The translations under genes were made by a program, and so were the position numbers. Shown here piece after piece: positions 24,414-33,410 of a stretch of DNA of 43,753 nt (its first letter is position 1; each line of letters starts with the position of its first letter). The DNA lies in assembly GCA_964410725.1 (NCBI GenBank), contig CAYPID010000020.1:1-43753 (forward strand). Reading direction: 5' to 3'. The DNA comes from CALAZP01 sp964410725 (lineage in GTDB: Bacteria; Bacteroidota; Bacteroidia; Chitinophagales; Saprospiraceae). Under the pieces are notes generated by a model that did not search any database, had not been told where the DNA came from, and was given only the letters and a program-made list of their open reading frames with translations.

Positions 24414-26741
24414 ATGAAACACACTTTATTAGCGATTTTATTTTTGTCTCTGTTAACATCAAGCCAGGCTCAAGAAGGGTTACTTTCGGGAGTGGTTAGA
24501 GGGGTGGTATTAGATCAGGTCAATCAAAGGCCATTAGAAGGGGCTACCCTAGAGTTGAATAGCGAAGTGACCCCATTAGTTTCTGGTGAGAATGGCTCTT
24601 TCAGGTGGGAGGGAATAAAACCTGGTAGATACACTTTATTGGTTCGTTATTTAGGTTATCAAGCATACTTTTTGCCTGAGTTATTAGTAGAAACAGGTAA
24701 GGAATTGGTCATTGAAATCCCTTTGTCTCCCATAGCAACATCACTTGAAACGGTCGAGGTGACTGCTGACCCCTACGCCTTAACAAAAGCGGTTCCAGGG
24801 ATTCAAACCATAACGATAGAAGAGGTTTTTAGACTTCCAGCTACATTTTACGATCCTGCCAGATTGGTGACTTTATTGCCTGGAGTAGTTGGAGATAATG
24901 ACCAAGCCAACGGTATTTCTGTGAGAGGAAACTCTCCCAACATGCTTTCCTGGCAGTTAGAAGGAGTAGAAATTGTGAATCCCAATCATACTCCAAATGC
25001 AGGTACCGGAACAGATCGGGTTACGCAGAATGGTGGTGGTGTGAATATGTTGAGTGCCCAAATGCTATCGTCCTCTCAATTTATGAACGGCGCATTTACC
25101 GCAGGTCATGGGAATGCCCTATCCGCGATTATGGACATGAAATTCAGAAAGGGGAATAACGAGCAAAATGAATATATCGTTCAGGCTGGTCTTATTGGAA
25201 TTGATTTGGCCGCTGGGGGGCCTTTGTCCAAAACTTCTGGAAGCTCCTTTTTGGCTAATTATAGGTATTCAACTATAGGCTTATTATCGGCTATGGGAGT
25301 GGACTTAGGAGATGAAGCCATTTCTTTCCAGGATTTTTCTTTTAATTTACACTTTCCATTGCTCCAATCAGGAGGAAGTATCTCCTTATTTGGTATGGGA
25401 GGAAACAGCAAAAATATCTTTGAAGCGCAGAGAGATGCCGCTCTATGGGAGTTTGAAAAGGACAATCGAGACATCACTTTTACCTCACTGACGGGTGCCT
25501 TAGGCGCTAAATGGATTCAGCCTGTAGGAGCAAAAGGTGTTTTAAATACTGTGGTGGTTCTTTCTAGCATGCAGACGGAGCGTTTGGACCAACAGTTGGA
25601 GCAGAATAGCTTTAAGATTATCGAAACCGCTCAAAATTTCAACAATCAGAGCAAAGTAGCTTTAAAAAGTGAATACAATGCAGATTTAGGAGCAGGAACC
25701 CTCATCAAAGGCGGAATAAATTTGACCAATACCTCTTTTGCCGGAGGCGCATTTACAAGCGAAGTTTCTGCCAGTAGTTTGCCAACCACAGCAGGTTGGT
25801 TAACCAGCCCCTATTTGTCTTTAGAACACAATGGTCTGAAATGGAAAGTAAACGGAGGAATCCACCTGACTTCCTTCTCTTTAACTGAAGACTTTTATGT
25901 AGAACCCAGAGTTCAGATTGGATATGATGCAACGGCTAATTCCTCTTTTTTTGCTTCCTATGGCATGCACAGTCAATTGCAGCCAGGAGTACTCTATTTC
26001 GCAGACTTAGTCGGGGCTACCCCTCAAATGAGTCGGGCACATCACGTGGTTGCTGGTTGGGATCAAAATTTGGGAAAAGGGGTGTCGCTACAAACGAACA
26101 TATTTTATCAAAAGTTATTCAATATTCCTGTTGCTGCTAATTTATCTAATGCTTTTTCAGCTATTAATCTTCTGGAGGAAATCCCAGGTTATGAATTGGC
26201 TAATGAAGGAACAGGACAGAATATTGGGGTGGAATTAAGTCTTAGGAAATTCATGCAAAATAACTTTTACTACCTTTTAAATGCTACGGTATATGATGCG
26301 AAATTCGAAGGCAGTGATGGAATTACCAGAGACAGCAGATATAATGGCCAATACACAGTGAACGCGACCTTAGGCAAGGAATGGCGCAAGCAAAAATCAG
26401 CGGGATTAGAGCGGGTGCACGGCTGGAATATCCGAATAGTCAATACCGGTGGTTTTAGAGCCACGCCAATTGATTTGGCAGCCTCTCAGGATTTTGGAAG
26501 AACTATTTACGACTTAAATAATGCGTTTCAAGAACAGCTCCCCGGGTATTTTAGAGTAGACCTCCGCTGGTATGTTAAGCGAAATAAACCCGGTAAAGTG
26601 AGTACTTTTTCTATAGATATTCAGAATTTAACCAATGCACAAAACGTAGCCTTCAGCTACTACGATGTTTTACAAGGAGCTTTGGTTGAAAAGTATCAAT
26701 TGGGAATTATTCCTCTATTGAGCTGGCGTTTAGAATTTTAA
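24414..26741 (+). CDS. TonB-dependent receptor with carboxypeptidase-regulatory N-domain
   Basis: The protein has 775 residues. A signal peptide (MKHTLLAILFLSLLTSSQA) is followed by a carboxypeptidase D regulatory-like domain (about 27-105, VVRGVVLDQVNQRPLEGA), a TonB plug (about 125-250, containing VRGNSPNMLSWQLEGVEI) and a C-terminal outer-membrane beta-barrel ending in the aromatic WRLEF. It should import a ligand across the outer membrane using TonB energy. No SusD-like partner follows, so it is not a classical Sus pair. The small TMEM220 gene starts 10 bp later and a Tat-exported isomerase overlaps that gene, so the three form an operon. The divergent sulfotransferase-DUF1080 pair lies 50 bp away and may share the control region. 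The ligand is unknown; a sugar is suggested by context. Confidence 0.92.
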   Translation: MKHTLLAILFLSLLTSSQAQEGLLSGVVRGVVLDQVNQRPLEGATLELNSEVTPLVSGENGSFRWEGIKPGRYTLLVRYLGYQAYFLPELLVETGKELVIEIPLSPIATSLETVEVTADPYALTKAVPGIQTITIEEVFRLPATFYDPARLVTLLPGVVGDNDQANGISVRGNSPNMLSWQLEGVEIVNPNHTPNAGTGTDRVTQNGGGVNMLSAQMLSSSQFMNGAFTAGHGNALSAIMDMKFRKGNNEQNEYIVQAGLIGIDLAAGGPLSKTSGSSFLANYRYSTIGLLSAMGVDLGDEAISFQDFSFNLHFPLLQSGGSISLFGMGGNSKNIFEAQRDAALWEFEKDNRDITFTSLTGALGAKWIQPVGAKGVLNTVVVLSSMQTERLDQQLEQNSFKIIETAQNFNNQSKVALKSEYNADLGAGTLIKGGINLTNTSFAGGAFTSEVSASSLPTTAGWLTSPYLSLEHNGLKWKVNGGIHLTSFSLTEDFYVEPRVQIGYDATANSSFFASYGMHSQLQPGVLYFADLVGATPQMSRAHHVVAGWDQNLGKGVSLQTNIFYQKLFNIPVAANLSNAFSAINLLEEIPGYELANEGTGQNIGVELSLRKFMQNNFYYLLNATVYDAKFEGSDGITRDSRYNGQYTVNATLGKEWRKQKSAGLERVHGWNIRIVNTGGFRATPIDLAASQDFGRTIYDLNNAFQEQLPGYFRVDLRWYVKRNKPGKVSTFSIDIQNLTNAQNVAFSYYDVLQGALVEKYQLGIIPLLSWRLEF

Positions 26742-26751
26742 ATCCATTTTT

Positions 26752-27120
26752 ATGAAAATTAGAAATTACCTGATAGCCGCTCTATTTTTCGTTTTTGCCT
26801 TGGTGCAGTTAAACGATCTCGATCCTTTTTTTTGGGTGGCACTCTATGGCTATGTGGGAATGGTCGCCATTATCAGAAACTTTCGACCTTTGCGAAAAGT
26901 TATTTTACTGGCAGGAATGGCAGTATGCGCGATAGAGTTATTTTTGATATTGCCGGAGTTTCTAAATTGGTTGGAAATGGGGATGCCGACCATTACGGGG
27001 AGTATGAAAGCAGAGGAGCCCCATATTGAGTTTACCAGAGAGTTTTTGGGACTATTAATTTGTTTGGCTACTTTAGTTTTCTATTACTTTGAAAAAGTAA
27101 ATTATAAAGAATATGAATAG
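26752..27120 (+). CDS. TMEM220-like small membrane protein
   Basis: The protein has 122 residues and is almost entirely hydrophobic, with about four membrane helices (near 5-21, 28-44, 49-68 and 95-115). The opening pattern, with ALVQLNDLDPFFWVALYGY, is characteristic of the transmembrane family 220, whose function is not known. The polar loop between helices 3 and 4 (MPTITGSMKAEEPHIE) carries several acidic residues. It is located 10 bp after the TonB receptor and overlaps the start of the next gene by 8 bp, so translation of the two is probably coupled. Confidence 0.8.
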   Translation: MKIRNYLIAALFFVFALVQLNDLDPFFWVALYGYVGMVAIIRNFRPLRKVILLAGMAVCAIELFLILPEFLNWLEMGMPTITGSMKAEEPHIEFTREFLGLLICLATLVFYYFEKVNYKEYE

Positions 27121-27997
27121 ACGAAAATTTTTGCAGCAGTCCGTCCTTGGAGGGACTGGCTTGCTTATGGCACAAGGGTCCTTAAATGCCCTTTCCTACC
27201 ACAAAGCCATGACATCTTTTGGCGTACAACTGTACACTTTAAGGGATGTTTTATTCAATAACCCAGAGCAAGTGCTAGAACAAGTAGGTGCAATGGGCTA
27301 CAATCATGTAGAGTTATTTGCTTACAGCGATGGCAAATATTTTGGATTTACCATTCCAGAATTTAAGAAGGTATTAGCAGATTCAGGACTTAGGGCTACT
27401 TCCAGTCACATTGGAACGGGCCAAAATAATCCAGAGCAGAAGGGGACCTTGATTAATGGATGGGAAAAAGTAGTAGAAGATGCAGTAGCTTTGGGACAGG
27501 AATTCATCGTATGTCCTTACTTATTACCTAATGAATATGAAAGTGCTGATGCTTGCAAGCGAGTTGCCGAATTATTAAATAAATCTGCCGAAGTAGCCAC
27601 TAAAGCAGGCTTAAAGTTTGCCTATCACAATCATGCCTTTGAATTTGAAAATAGTTTTGATGGGCAAACGGTCATGGATATCTTCTTGTCAGAAACGGAT
27701 CCGTCAACCGTCCAATTGGAAATGGATATTTATTGGATCACCAAAGCTGGACTTAATCCAATTGAATTTATGAAGGCCAATAAAGGAAGGGTTCAGTTAT
27801 GGCACGTCAAAGACATGACCGCTACCGAAGAGCAGTTTTTTGCTCCAGTAGGTACAGGAGTCATTGACTGGCCTAAGATTTTCAAAAAGCAAGGACTTTC
27901 TGGAATGAAATATTTCTATGTAGAACAGGATGCTTTCCAGGGAATAGCTCCATTGCAAAGTATTGAAAAGAGTATTCAATATTTGAAAACTCTTTAA
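27113..27997 (+). CDS. Tat-exported sugar phosphate isomerase/epimerase-like protein
   Basis: The protein has 294 residues. It starts MNRRKFLQQS, a twin-arginine type signal, followed by a glycine-rich hydrophobic segment, so the folded enzyme should be exported to the periplasm, perhaps with its metal already loaded. The rest is a xylose-isomerase-like TIM barrel; likely metal ligands are Glu177 or a neighbour (YHNHAFEFE), Asp205 (MDIYW), His231 (LWHVKD) and Glu271 (VEQD). Exported members of this superfamily are common in Bacteroidota next to DUF1080 and Gfo/Idh genes and probably act on keto sugars outside the cytoplasm. It overlaps the TMEM220 gene by 8 bp and meets the leftward DNA glycosylase gene tail to tail with a 4-bp overlap. 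Confidence 0.9.
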   Translation: MNRRKFLQQSVLGGTGLLMAQGSLNALSYHKAMTSFGVQLYTLRDVLFNNPEQVLEQVGAMGYNHVELFAYSDGKYFGFTIPEFKKVLADSGLRATSSHIGTGQNNPEQKGTLINGWEKVVEDAVALGQEFIVCPYLLPNEYESADACKRVAELLNKSAEVATKAGLKFAYHNHAFEFENSFDGQTVMDIFLSETDPSTVQLEMDIYWITKAGLNPIEFMKANKGRVQLWHVKDMTATEEQFFAPVGTGVIDWPKIFKKQGLSGMKYFYVEQDAFQGIAPLQSIEKSIQYLKTL

Positions 27998-28548
27998 ACT
28001 TGAGTCCAAGGAGGGCAAATGGACAATATTTGCTCATAAATAGGACAATCAGTTAGGTGAGCACCTTCCAAATAACCGGAACTCATTAGGAATTCTTTTA
28101 CGATTTCTGGGCCGGTAAATTTGAAGGTGCTCCTAAAAAGTTGCGTCCATTCTTTGTGGGTTAGTGGGTGATGATGATCCAACCAATTTTTAAAAGAACC
28201 GTATTGTTCAATTAATTTGATCAATACTTGGGCGTTGTGTATTGCAGCTTTTATTTTTAATTGATTTCTGATAATTCCTTTATCTGCTAATAATCTAGCA
28301 ATTTCCTTATCTCCGTATTGAGCGACCTTATGAATTTGAAAATGGTCGTATGCCAGTTTGAAATTTGCTCTCTTTTGAAGGATGGTATTCCAGGACAATC
28401 CCGCTTGGTTAATTTCCAATATTAATAATTCAAATAAATGATTATCATCCTCTATGGGCCTTCCGTATTGAGTGTCGTGATAAATTTTATGAAGGTTTTC
28501 GGCTGGCAAATTGGATACATACTGACAATAGTGAATGGGTTGAGCCAT
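27994..28548 (-). CDS. tag: DNA-3-methyladenine glycosylase I
   Basis: With the ATG at 28548 the protein has 184 residues, matching the usual size of Tag; an upstream TTG would add eleven residues with no family support. The family's opening (YHDTQYGRP and later LLILEINQAGLSWNTILQKR) is well conserved, including the Glu and the QAGLSW helix that form the 3-methyladenine pocket. A zinc-type set is suggested by the early Cys (HYCQYV), an early His and the late GAHLTDC. It removes 3-methyladenine from DNA, beginning base excision repair. It is divergent from the DNA exonuclease gene starting 74 bp away, placing a repair glycosylase next to the ligase-associated repair genes. Confidence 0.9.
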   Translation of the reverse strand: MAQPIHYCQYVSNLPAENLHKIYHDTQYGRPIEDDNHLFELLILEINQAGLSWNTILQKRANFKLAYDHFQIHKVAQYGDKEIARLLADKGIIRNQLKIKAAIHNAQVLIKLIEQYGSFKNWLDHHHPLTHKEWTQLFRSTFKFTGPEIVKEFLMSSGYLEGAHLTDCPIYEQILSICPPWTQV

Positions 28549-28622
28549 ATTCAAGGAAATGTTTTGGGTTATTTTGAGCAATTTACCACCTTTAGGGTTT
28601 CTATCCTAAAGCCAGTACCAAA

Positions 28623-29660
28623 ATGAGTGATGGGGATTTATTGGTGTTTACAGACAGTGGGATTTATTGTCCCCAGGCTGATGTCTATATAGACCCTTGG
28701 AAACCGGTACATCGGGCCTTGATAACCCACGGTCACGCTGACCATTCGAGATGGGGTCATCATCAATATGTGTGTACCCATAGTGCCAAACCTGTAATCA
28801 AATACCGGTTGGGAAACATCCAAATCTCTAGTTTGGCGTACGGAGAAACCCTAAGAGTTAATGGAGTAGAGTTTTCATTTCATCCAGCAGGCCATATTAT
28901 TGGTTCGGCACAGATTAGGGTAGCATATAGAGGCCAGATTTGGGTCGCTTCCGGAGATTATAAACCTCAGAACGACGGGGTCTCGGAGCCTTTTGAATTG
29001 GTTAAATGTCACGCTTTTATTACCGAATCAACTTTTGGTTTGCCTATCTATAAATGGCAAAACCCTCAATTTATTTTTGGAGAAATCAATCAATGGTGGC
29101 GGGAAAATCAATCGACTGGAAAGGTAAGTGTTATCAGTTCCTATGCCTTGGGGAAGGCCCAGAGAATAATTAACGGAGTGGATGCATCCATAGGGCCTAT
29201 TTTCACTCATGGGGCAGTTGAAAATACCAACCAGGTATTGCGCAGACAGGGAATTCCAATTCAGCCTACTACTAAAGTTAGGGCTGAAATGAAAAAGTCT
29301 TTATTTGACGGTGCTTTAGTCGTTGCGACTCCCAACGCTATTAATTCTTCATGGATTAAAAAATTCCAACCCTATTCTTTAGCCATCACCTCAGGTTGGA
29401 TGGCATTGAGAGGGGCAAGAAGACGTCGAGCTGCGGATAGAGGATTTATACTCAGTGATCATGCGGATTGGGAGGGGTTGAATCAGGTGGTAGAAGGAAC
29501 TGGAGCAGAAAAGGTAATTGTTACTCATGGTTACACGACTATATTTAGTAAGTGGTTGCAAGAAAAGGGGTTAGATGCCCGGACGGAGCAAACTGCCTAT
29601 GAGGGGGAATTGGCAGATATTGGAGAAGGCTCTGTAGATGAAAAAATGGAACAGGAATGA
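28623..29660 (+). CDS. Ligase-associated DNA exonuclease (metallo-beta-lactamase fold)
   Basis: The protein has 345 residues and no signal peptide. The metallo-beta-lactamase signature HGHADH is at residues 36-41, and other metal-site histidines and aspartates follow (HPAGHIIGSAQ, SGDYKPQ, and near the end SDHADWEGL). It belongs to the beta-CASP-like 'ligase-associated exonuclease' (LEXO) family, whose studied member in Pseudomonas putida is a manganese-dependent 5' nuclease encoded with an ATP-dependent ligase, an Lhr-type helicase and a phosphoesterase. The start of the ligase gene overlaps its stop by 4 bp, so translation is coupled. The helicase and phosphoesterase partners are found about 9 kb further on rather than directly adjacent. 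Confidence 0.93.
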   Translation: MSDGDLLVFTDSGIYCPQADVYIDPWKPVHRALITHGHADHSRWGHHQYVCTHSAKPVIKYRLGNIQISSLAYGETLRVNGVEFSFHPAGHIIGSAQIRVAYRGQIWVASGDYKPQNDGVSEPFELVKCHAFITESTFGLPIYKWQNPQFIFGEINQWWRENQSTGKVSVISSYALGKAQRIINGVDASIGPIFTHGAVENTNQVLRRQGIPIQPTTKVRAEMKKSLFDGALVVATPNAINSSWIKKFQPYSLAITSGWMALRGARRRRAADRGFILSDHADWEGLNQVVEGTGAEKVIVTHGYTTIFSKWLQEKGLDARTEQTAYEGELADIGEGSVDEKMEQE

Positions 29661-31255
29661 AAAAATTTGCCGAGCTGGTCATAACGTTAGATCAAACGAC
29701 TAAAACCAATGAGAAGGTTCAGGCATTGGCGGCTTATTTTGAACAAGCAGAGGATGAAGATCGCCTGTGGACCATTGCAATTTTATCCCACAAAAGACCA
29801 AAAAGAACAGTTAAGATTGCGCAATTGCGAAGCTGGACAGCTGAGGTGGTGGGTCTTCCCGATTGGTTATTTGAAGAGTCGTATCATGTAGTGGGAGATT
29901 TGGCTGAGACGATAGGTCTGCTTTTGCCGAAGGCGCAACAAAAAAATTCGGAACGTTCTTTATCCCACTGGATTCGTTGGATTAAGGAACTCAATGGTCA
30001 GGAAGACGAACAGAAAAGGGAAGCTATTCTTGGGGCGTGGAATCAATTAGATCTGATGGAGCGCTTCGTTTTCAATAAGCTAATCACTGGGGGATTTCGG
30101 TTGGGAGTCAGTCAGAAATTAATGGTCAGGGCGCTTTCTATTCAAACTCAAATCGAAGAGAATACCCTTATGCATCGGCTCATGGGCGATTGGACCCCCG
30201 ATACGGTCAACTATCAACAGCTGGTTTTATCCCCTGATCCCAAGGAAAATATTTCCCAGCCCTATCCTTTTTATTTGGCCTATGCTTTAGAGGGGCCTCC
30301 TTCCAACTTAGGGGCCGAATCTGATTGGCAGGTGGAGTATAAATGGGATGGTATAAGAGGTCAGGTCATCCAACGAGAGGGGCAGTTATTCGTTTGGACT
30401 CGAGGGGAAGAATTGGTCACTCATCAATTTCCCGAGTTTGAAATTCTAAGGGATACCCTACCTAACGGAACGGTTTTGGATGGAGAGATTTTGCCTTTTA
30501 AAGCGGGGAGTCCTTTACCCTTTCAGGAGCTTCAGACGAGGATAGGGCGAAAGGACGTCAGTAAGAGTTTGATGGAAAAAACGCCTGTTGTTTTTTATGC
30601 GTATGATATTTTGGAATGGCAGTCGGAGGATTGCCGGGAGCGGCCCATGCGGGAACGACGGAGGACATTGGAAGACTTGGTGGGTAGTGGTAACGAGGAT
30701 GATGCGCATCCATTAAAACTATCGCCAATGGTTGATTTTGAAAACTGGGAGGCTCTTTTGGCCCTTCGGGAAAAGGCACGGGAGCATGGGAGCGAGGGAT
30801 TGATGTTAAAGCGGAAAGATGCGCCTTATTTGGCGGGCAGGAAAAAGGGGGATTGGTGGAAATGGAAGGTTGATCCGCTTACGATAGATGCAGTGATGAT
30901 CTATGCACAGCGAGGTCATGGCAGACGAGCGAATCTCTATACGGATTACACGTTTGGAGTATGGGAAGGAGATAGATTGATTCCTTTTGCGAAGGCTTAT
31001 TCTGGATTGACCGATAATGAATTTAAGATACTTACTGCTTGGATTCGGCAGAACACACTAGATCGGTTTGGCCCAGTTAGGAGCGTCCGACCCTATTATG
31101 TTTTTGAAATTGCTTTTGAGGGTATTCAGTTGTCCAACAGACATAAAAGTGGCGTTGCGGTTCGGTTTCCCAGAATTCTTAGATGGCGCAAGGACAAGCA
31201 ATTGACGGAAGCCAATACCTTGGATGATTTGAAAGCGCTCATTAAAAAGGTTTAA
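29657..31255 (+). CDS. ATP-dependent DNA ligase of the ligase-associated repair set
   Basis: The protein has 532 residues. An N-terminal helical DNA-binding domain (about 1-200) precedes the nucleotidyltransferase core with the adenylation motif KWDGIR (Lys229 as the nucleophile), FVWTRGEEL, a LDGEIL motif, EGLMLKRKDAPY and the motif V lysines in DWWKWK. An OB-fold domain follows (about 410-532). It seals nicks in duplex DNA with ATP. It overlaps the exonuclease gene by 4 bp. In other bacteria this ligase is directly followed by the Lhr-type helicase gene; here an M43 protease comes next instead, and the helicase lies about 9 kb downstream. The main replicative ligase would be a separate NAD-dependent enzyme. 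Confidence 0.94.
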   Translation: MKKFAELVITLDQTTKTNEKVQALAAYFEQAEDEDRLWTIAILSHKRPKRTVKIAQLRSWTAEVVGLPDWLFEESYHVVGDLAETIGLLLPKAQQKNSERSLSHWIRWIKELNGQEDEQKREAILGAWNQLDLMERFVFNKLITGGFRLGVSQKLMVRALSIQTQIEENTLMHRLMGDWTPDTVNYQQLVLSPDPKENISQPYPFYLAYALEGPPSNLGAESDWQVEYKWDGIRGQVIQREGQLFVWTRGEELVTHQFPEFEILRDTLPNGTVLDGEILPFKAGSPLPFQELQTRIGRKDVSKSLMEKTPVVFYAYDILEWQSEDCRERPMRERRRTLEDLVGSGNEDDAHPLKLSPMVDFENWEALLALREKAREHGSEGLMLKRKDAPYLAGRKKGDWWKWKVDPLTIDAVMIYAQRGHGRRANLYTDYTFGVWEGDRLIPFAKAYSGLTDNEFKILTAWIRQNTLDRFGPVRSVRPYYVFEIAFEGIQLSNRHKSGVAVRFPRILRWRKDKQLTEANTLDDLKALIKKV

Positions 31256-31306
31256 AACCAAAAAGTAAAAAACGTTCAGTTAAAACCCTATTTTGAGTAA
31301 AAAGAG

Positions 31307-32557
31307 ATGCGCACTTTCCTCACTGTTTTATTCTTAATAGGCATTGTATCTGGCACACAAGCCCAAAAATGCAAAGCTCAAGATCGGTTGGCTCAAAGAA
31401 TTTTGGAAAACCCCAGGTTGGGGCGGAAAATTGAAGAATCCGATAAGAGAATTAAACAATGGATCAGTCAGAAACAGAGCAGTCCTGACAAAAAAAGAGA
31501 AATCATTACTATTCCTGTAGTTGTCCATGTGCTTTGGAATGAAAGTGATCAGAATATATCTGACGAGCAAATTCAATCTCAAATAGAGGTGTTAAATGAA
31601 GATTTCAGAAGACAAAACGAAGATAGATTGTCCAGTGACCATCCATTTTATGAATTCACAGAGGACATTCAAATGGAATTTTGTTTAGCTACTAGGGATC
31701 CCTTTGGAGCAGTCACTCAAGGGATTACAAGAACCAAGACCAATATAAAAAGTTGGAATGACAACAATTATGATGATGTTTTTTTTAGTGACCGGGGAGG
31801 TAAGAACAATTGGAATCCGGATTACTATTTGAATATGTATGTGGTAGAAGGAGATGGGGAAACCCTTGGTTTTGCATCTTTTCCCGATGAGTTAGAGGAT
31901 TACCGAGAATTTGATGGAGTGGTAATTGACCATAGGGTATTTGGGCGTACTGGGACTTCAGGTTCTCAGGATTTTGAGGGTGCACTTGGAAGAACAGCTG
32001 TTCATGAGGTTGGCCATTGGTTAAACTTAATTCATATATGGGGTGATGAGTTCTGTGGGGACGATAAAGTGGGGGATACCGTCCCAGCGGAAGAGGAAAA
32101 TTACGATTGCCCTACTTTTCCTCACCGACCAAATAATGAGTGTGGATCAGGGGCTGATGGAGAAATGTTTATGAATTTTATGGATTATATGGATGACGAT
32201 TGTGCGGTGATGTTTACAAAAGGACAGGGTAATAGAATGAGGGCAGTATTGGCAGGTCTTAGAAGTCCTATTCAGAAATCGAATGGCTGTTCTGCTGCTA
32301 CGTATACATATGACCAAACTTTAGCTAATGATTTAGTCATTTATCCAAACCCAGCACCCCAAGGTGAGGTAAAGGTTTGGATGAATGAGTCTACTTTATC
32401 TGATGTTCAAATCATTATTTTAGATGTTAATGGAAGGGAAATTTTTAATACCTCTGCAATAGCATCATTAAATTTGAATGCCTTAAGCAGAGGGGTGTAT
32501 TTTTTGAAAATTTATACTGCAGATCGTTTTGCTTCTAAAAAGTTGATTATTCAATAA
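31307..32557 (+). CDS. M43 (pappalysin-type) zinc metalloprotease with T9SS sorting domain
   Basis: The protein has 416 residues. After a signal peptide (about 1-20, ending GTQAQ) and a propeptide-like segment comes the metzincin domain with HEVGHWLNLIH: His233, His237 and His243 bind zinc and Glu234 is the catalytic base. The Met-turn lies in NFMDYMDD (290-297). Cysteines around 250-300 (CGDD, CPTF, ECGSG) fit the disulfides of this family. Residues from about 340 (YPNPAPQGEVKV) to the end (SKKLIIQ) form a type A T9SS C-terminal domain, so the enzyme should be exported by the type IX system to the surface or medium. It stands between the ligase gene and a convergent carbonic anhydrase gene, inside what is usually one DNA-repair operon. 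Confidence 0.94.
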   Translation: MRTFLTVLFLIGIVSGTQAQKCKAQDRLAQRILENPRLGRKIEESDKRIKQWISQKQSSPDKKREIITIPVVVHVLWNESDQNISDEQIQSQIEVLNEDFRRQNEDRLSSDHPFYEFTEDIQMEFCLATRDPFGAVTQGITRTKTNIKSWNDNNYDDVFFSDRGGKNNWNPDYYLNMYVVEGDGETLGFASFPDELEDYREFDGVVIDHRVFGRTGTSGSQDFEGALGRTAVHEVGHWLNLIHIWGDEFCGDDKVGDTVPAEEENYDCPTFPHRPNNECGSGADGEMFMNFMDYMDDDCAVMFTKGQGNRMRAVLAGLRSPIQKSNGCSAATYTYDQTLANDLVIYPNPAPQGEVKVWMNESTLSDVQIIILDVNGREIFNTSAIASLNLNALSRGVYFLKIYTADRFASKKLIIQ

Positions 32558-32573
32558 TTGAGTTATTGAATAA
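32547..32573. terminator. AT-rich inverted repeat spanning both convergent stop codons
   Basis: TTATTCAATAA (32547-32557) and TTATTGAATAA (32563-32573) are perfect 11-bp complements around TTGAG. The arms encode the C-terminal codons and stop of each convergent gene. The stem is AT-only apart from one G-C pair, so termination strength is uncertain. Confidence 0.5.
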
Positions 32574-33321
32574 AATGAGCAATGTTCCGGCCATTAATAG
32601 ATTGTAATGGTCGGTAATTATCCTCTAATACGCTGTGGAATCGATCAATTTGTTGAGAAGATGCCTGTACGGGATTTTCCATAATAACCCAGCTGACAAT
32701 TTCTGAGCAGGGAGGAGTAGTTAGCGACCCACCATAGGTGTAATAGCTGCCGTCTATTGGTAATACTTCTGCAGCATTCAATACTTCGGTTTTTGAAATT
32801 CTTTCATTTTCCATAGGAAGGGTGGACCCTAATTTTTCCAAAAATGTATTTTCAGCCCCTTCTTCAAAGAAGATACCTACTACTGCTAAGTTTCCCGTTG
32901 CCGCATCTTTATGAACCAGATGAATTTCCATAGGATATTGCTGACCATTCAAATGGTGTTCCGATCCAGTATGAAAGTGAAATTGAAGTAATTCATAGGG
33001 AATCCCTTCGAAAAGCATAATGCTTCCTGATTCGTATTCAAACTCTACAGTATGGCCGTTATTGAAAAATTCAAAAGGGGACGCATCATAAGTGTGTGAA
33101 ATAGCAGATAGTTGTGCATCTTCAACCGCGTTGGCAATATCGACAGGGGATTGTACTTGTCCACCACAATCTAAAAAGCATCCAGACCAGTTGGAAGGAG
33201 CTCCGCTCCCTTCGTATTCCCACTCGAAAGCATCGCAGTCAAGGGTCATTTCTTCATCTTTTTGACAAGCCGAGAAGAATAAGGCACCGGAAAGAAGGAT
33301 GGACAGATTGATTTTTTTCAT
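32563..33321 (-). CDS. Alpha-carbonic anhydrase, lipoprotein
   Basis: The protein has 252 residues. The signal peptide ends FFSAC, so Cys19 is a likely lipid anchor and the enzyme faces the periplasm or outside. The alpha-class zinc ligands are His115 and His117 in QFHFH and His134 in EIHLVH; the proton-relay helper pattern SEHHLNG is also present, as are QSPVDI (57-62) and GSLTTPPCSE, all hallmarks of the class. Two cysteines (Cys48 or Cys52 with the Cys of TPPCSE) could form the usual disulfide. It interconverts carbon dioxide and bicarbonate. Its stop codon faces that of the M43 protease across a shared inverted repeat. Length is normal for bacterial alpha-class enzymes. Confidence 0.95.
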   Translation of the reverse strand: MKKINLSILLSGALFFSACQKDEEMTLDCDAFEWEYEGSGAPSNWSGCFLDCGGQVQSPVDIANAVEDAQLSAISHTYDASPFEFFNNGHTVEFEYESGSIMLFEGIPYELLQFHFHTGSEHHLNGQQYPMEIHLVHKDAATGNLAVVGIFFEEGAENTFLEKLGSTLPMENERISKTEVLNAAEVLPIDGSYYTYGGSLTTPPCSEIVSWVIMENPVQASSQQIDRFHSVLEDNYRPLQSINGRNIAHFIQ

Positions 33322-33374
33322 ATTCTAATTTTTTATTTGAGGGCGGAATGTACCTATAATGTCAGACATTTTTG

Positions 33375-33410
33375 GATAAAAATAGGCCAACTTCTGTAAG
33401 AAGTTTAGCC
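33375..33410 (-). terminator. Intrinsic terminator of the outer-membrane receptor gene
   Basis: Read on the minus strand, GGC-TA-AACTTC pairs with GAAGTT-G-GCC around TTACA, followed by TATTTTTATCC. The left arm contains the TAA stop of the receptor gene (33405-33407). Confidence 0.6.

Noticed and set aside
24414..26741. SusC/SusD polysaccharide utilisation pair
   Set aside because: No SusD-like lipoprotein follows either TonB-type receptor; the following genes are TMEM220-like or absent.
28549..28581. Longer start of the Tag glycosylase at a TTG
   Set aside because: The eleven added residues have no counterpart in the family, and an ATG at 28548 gives the expected length.
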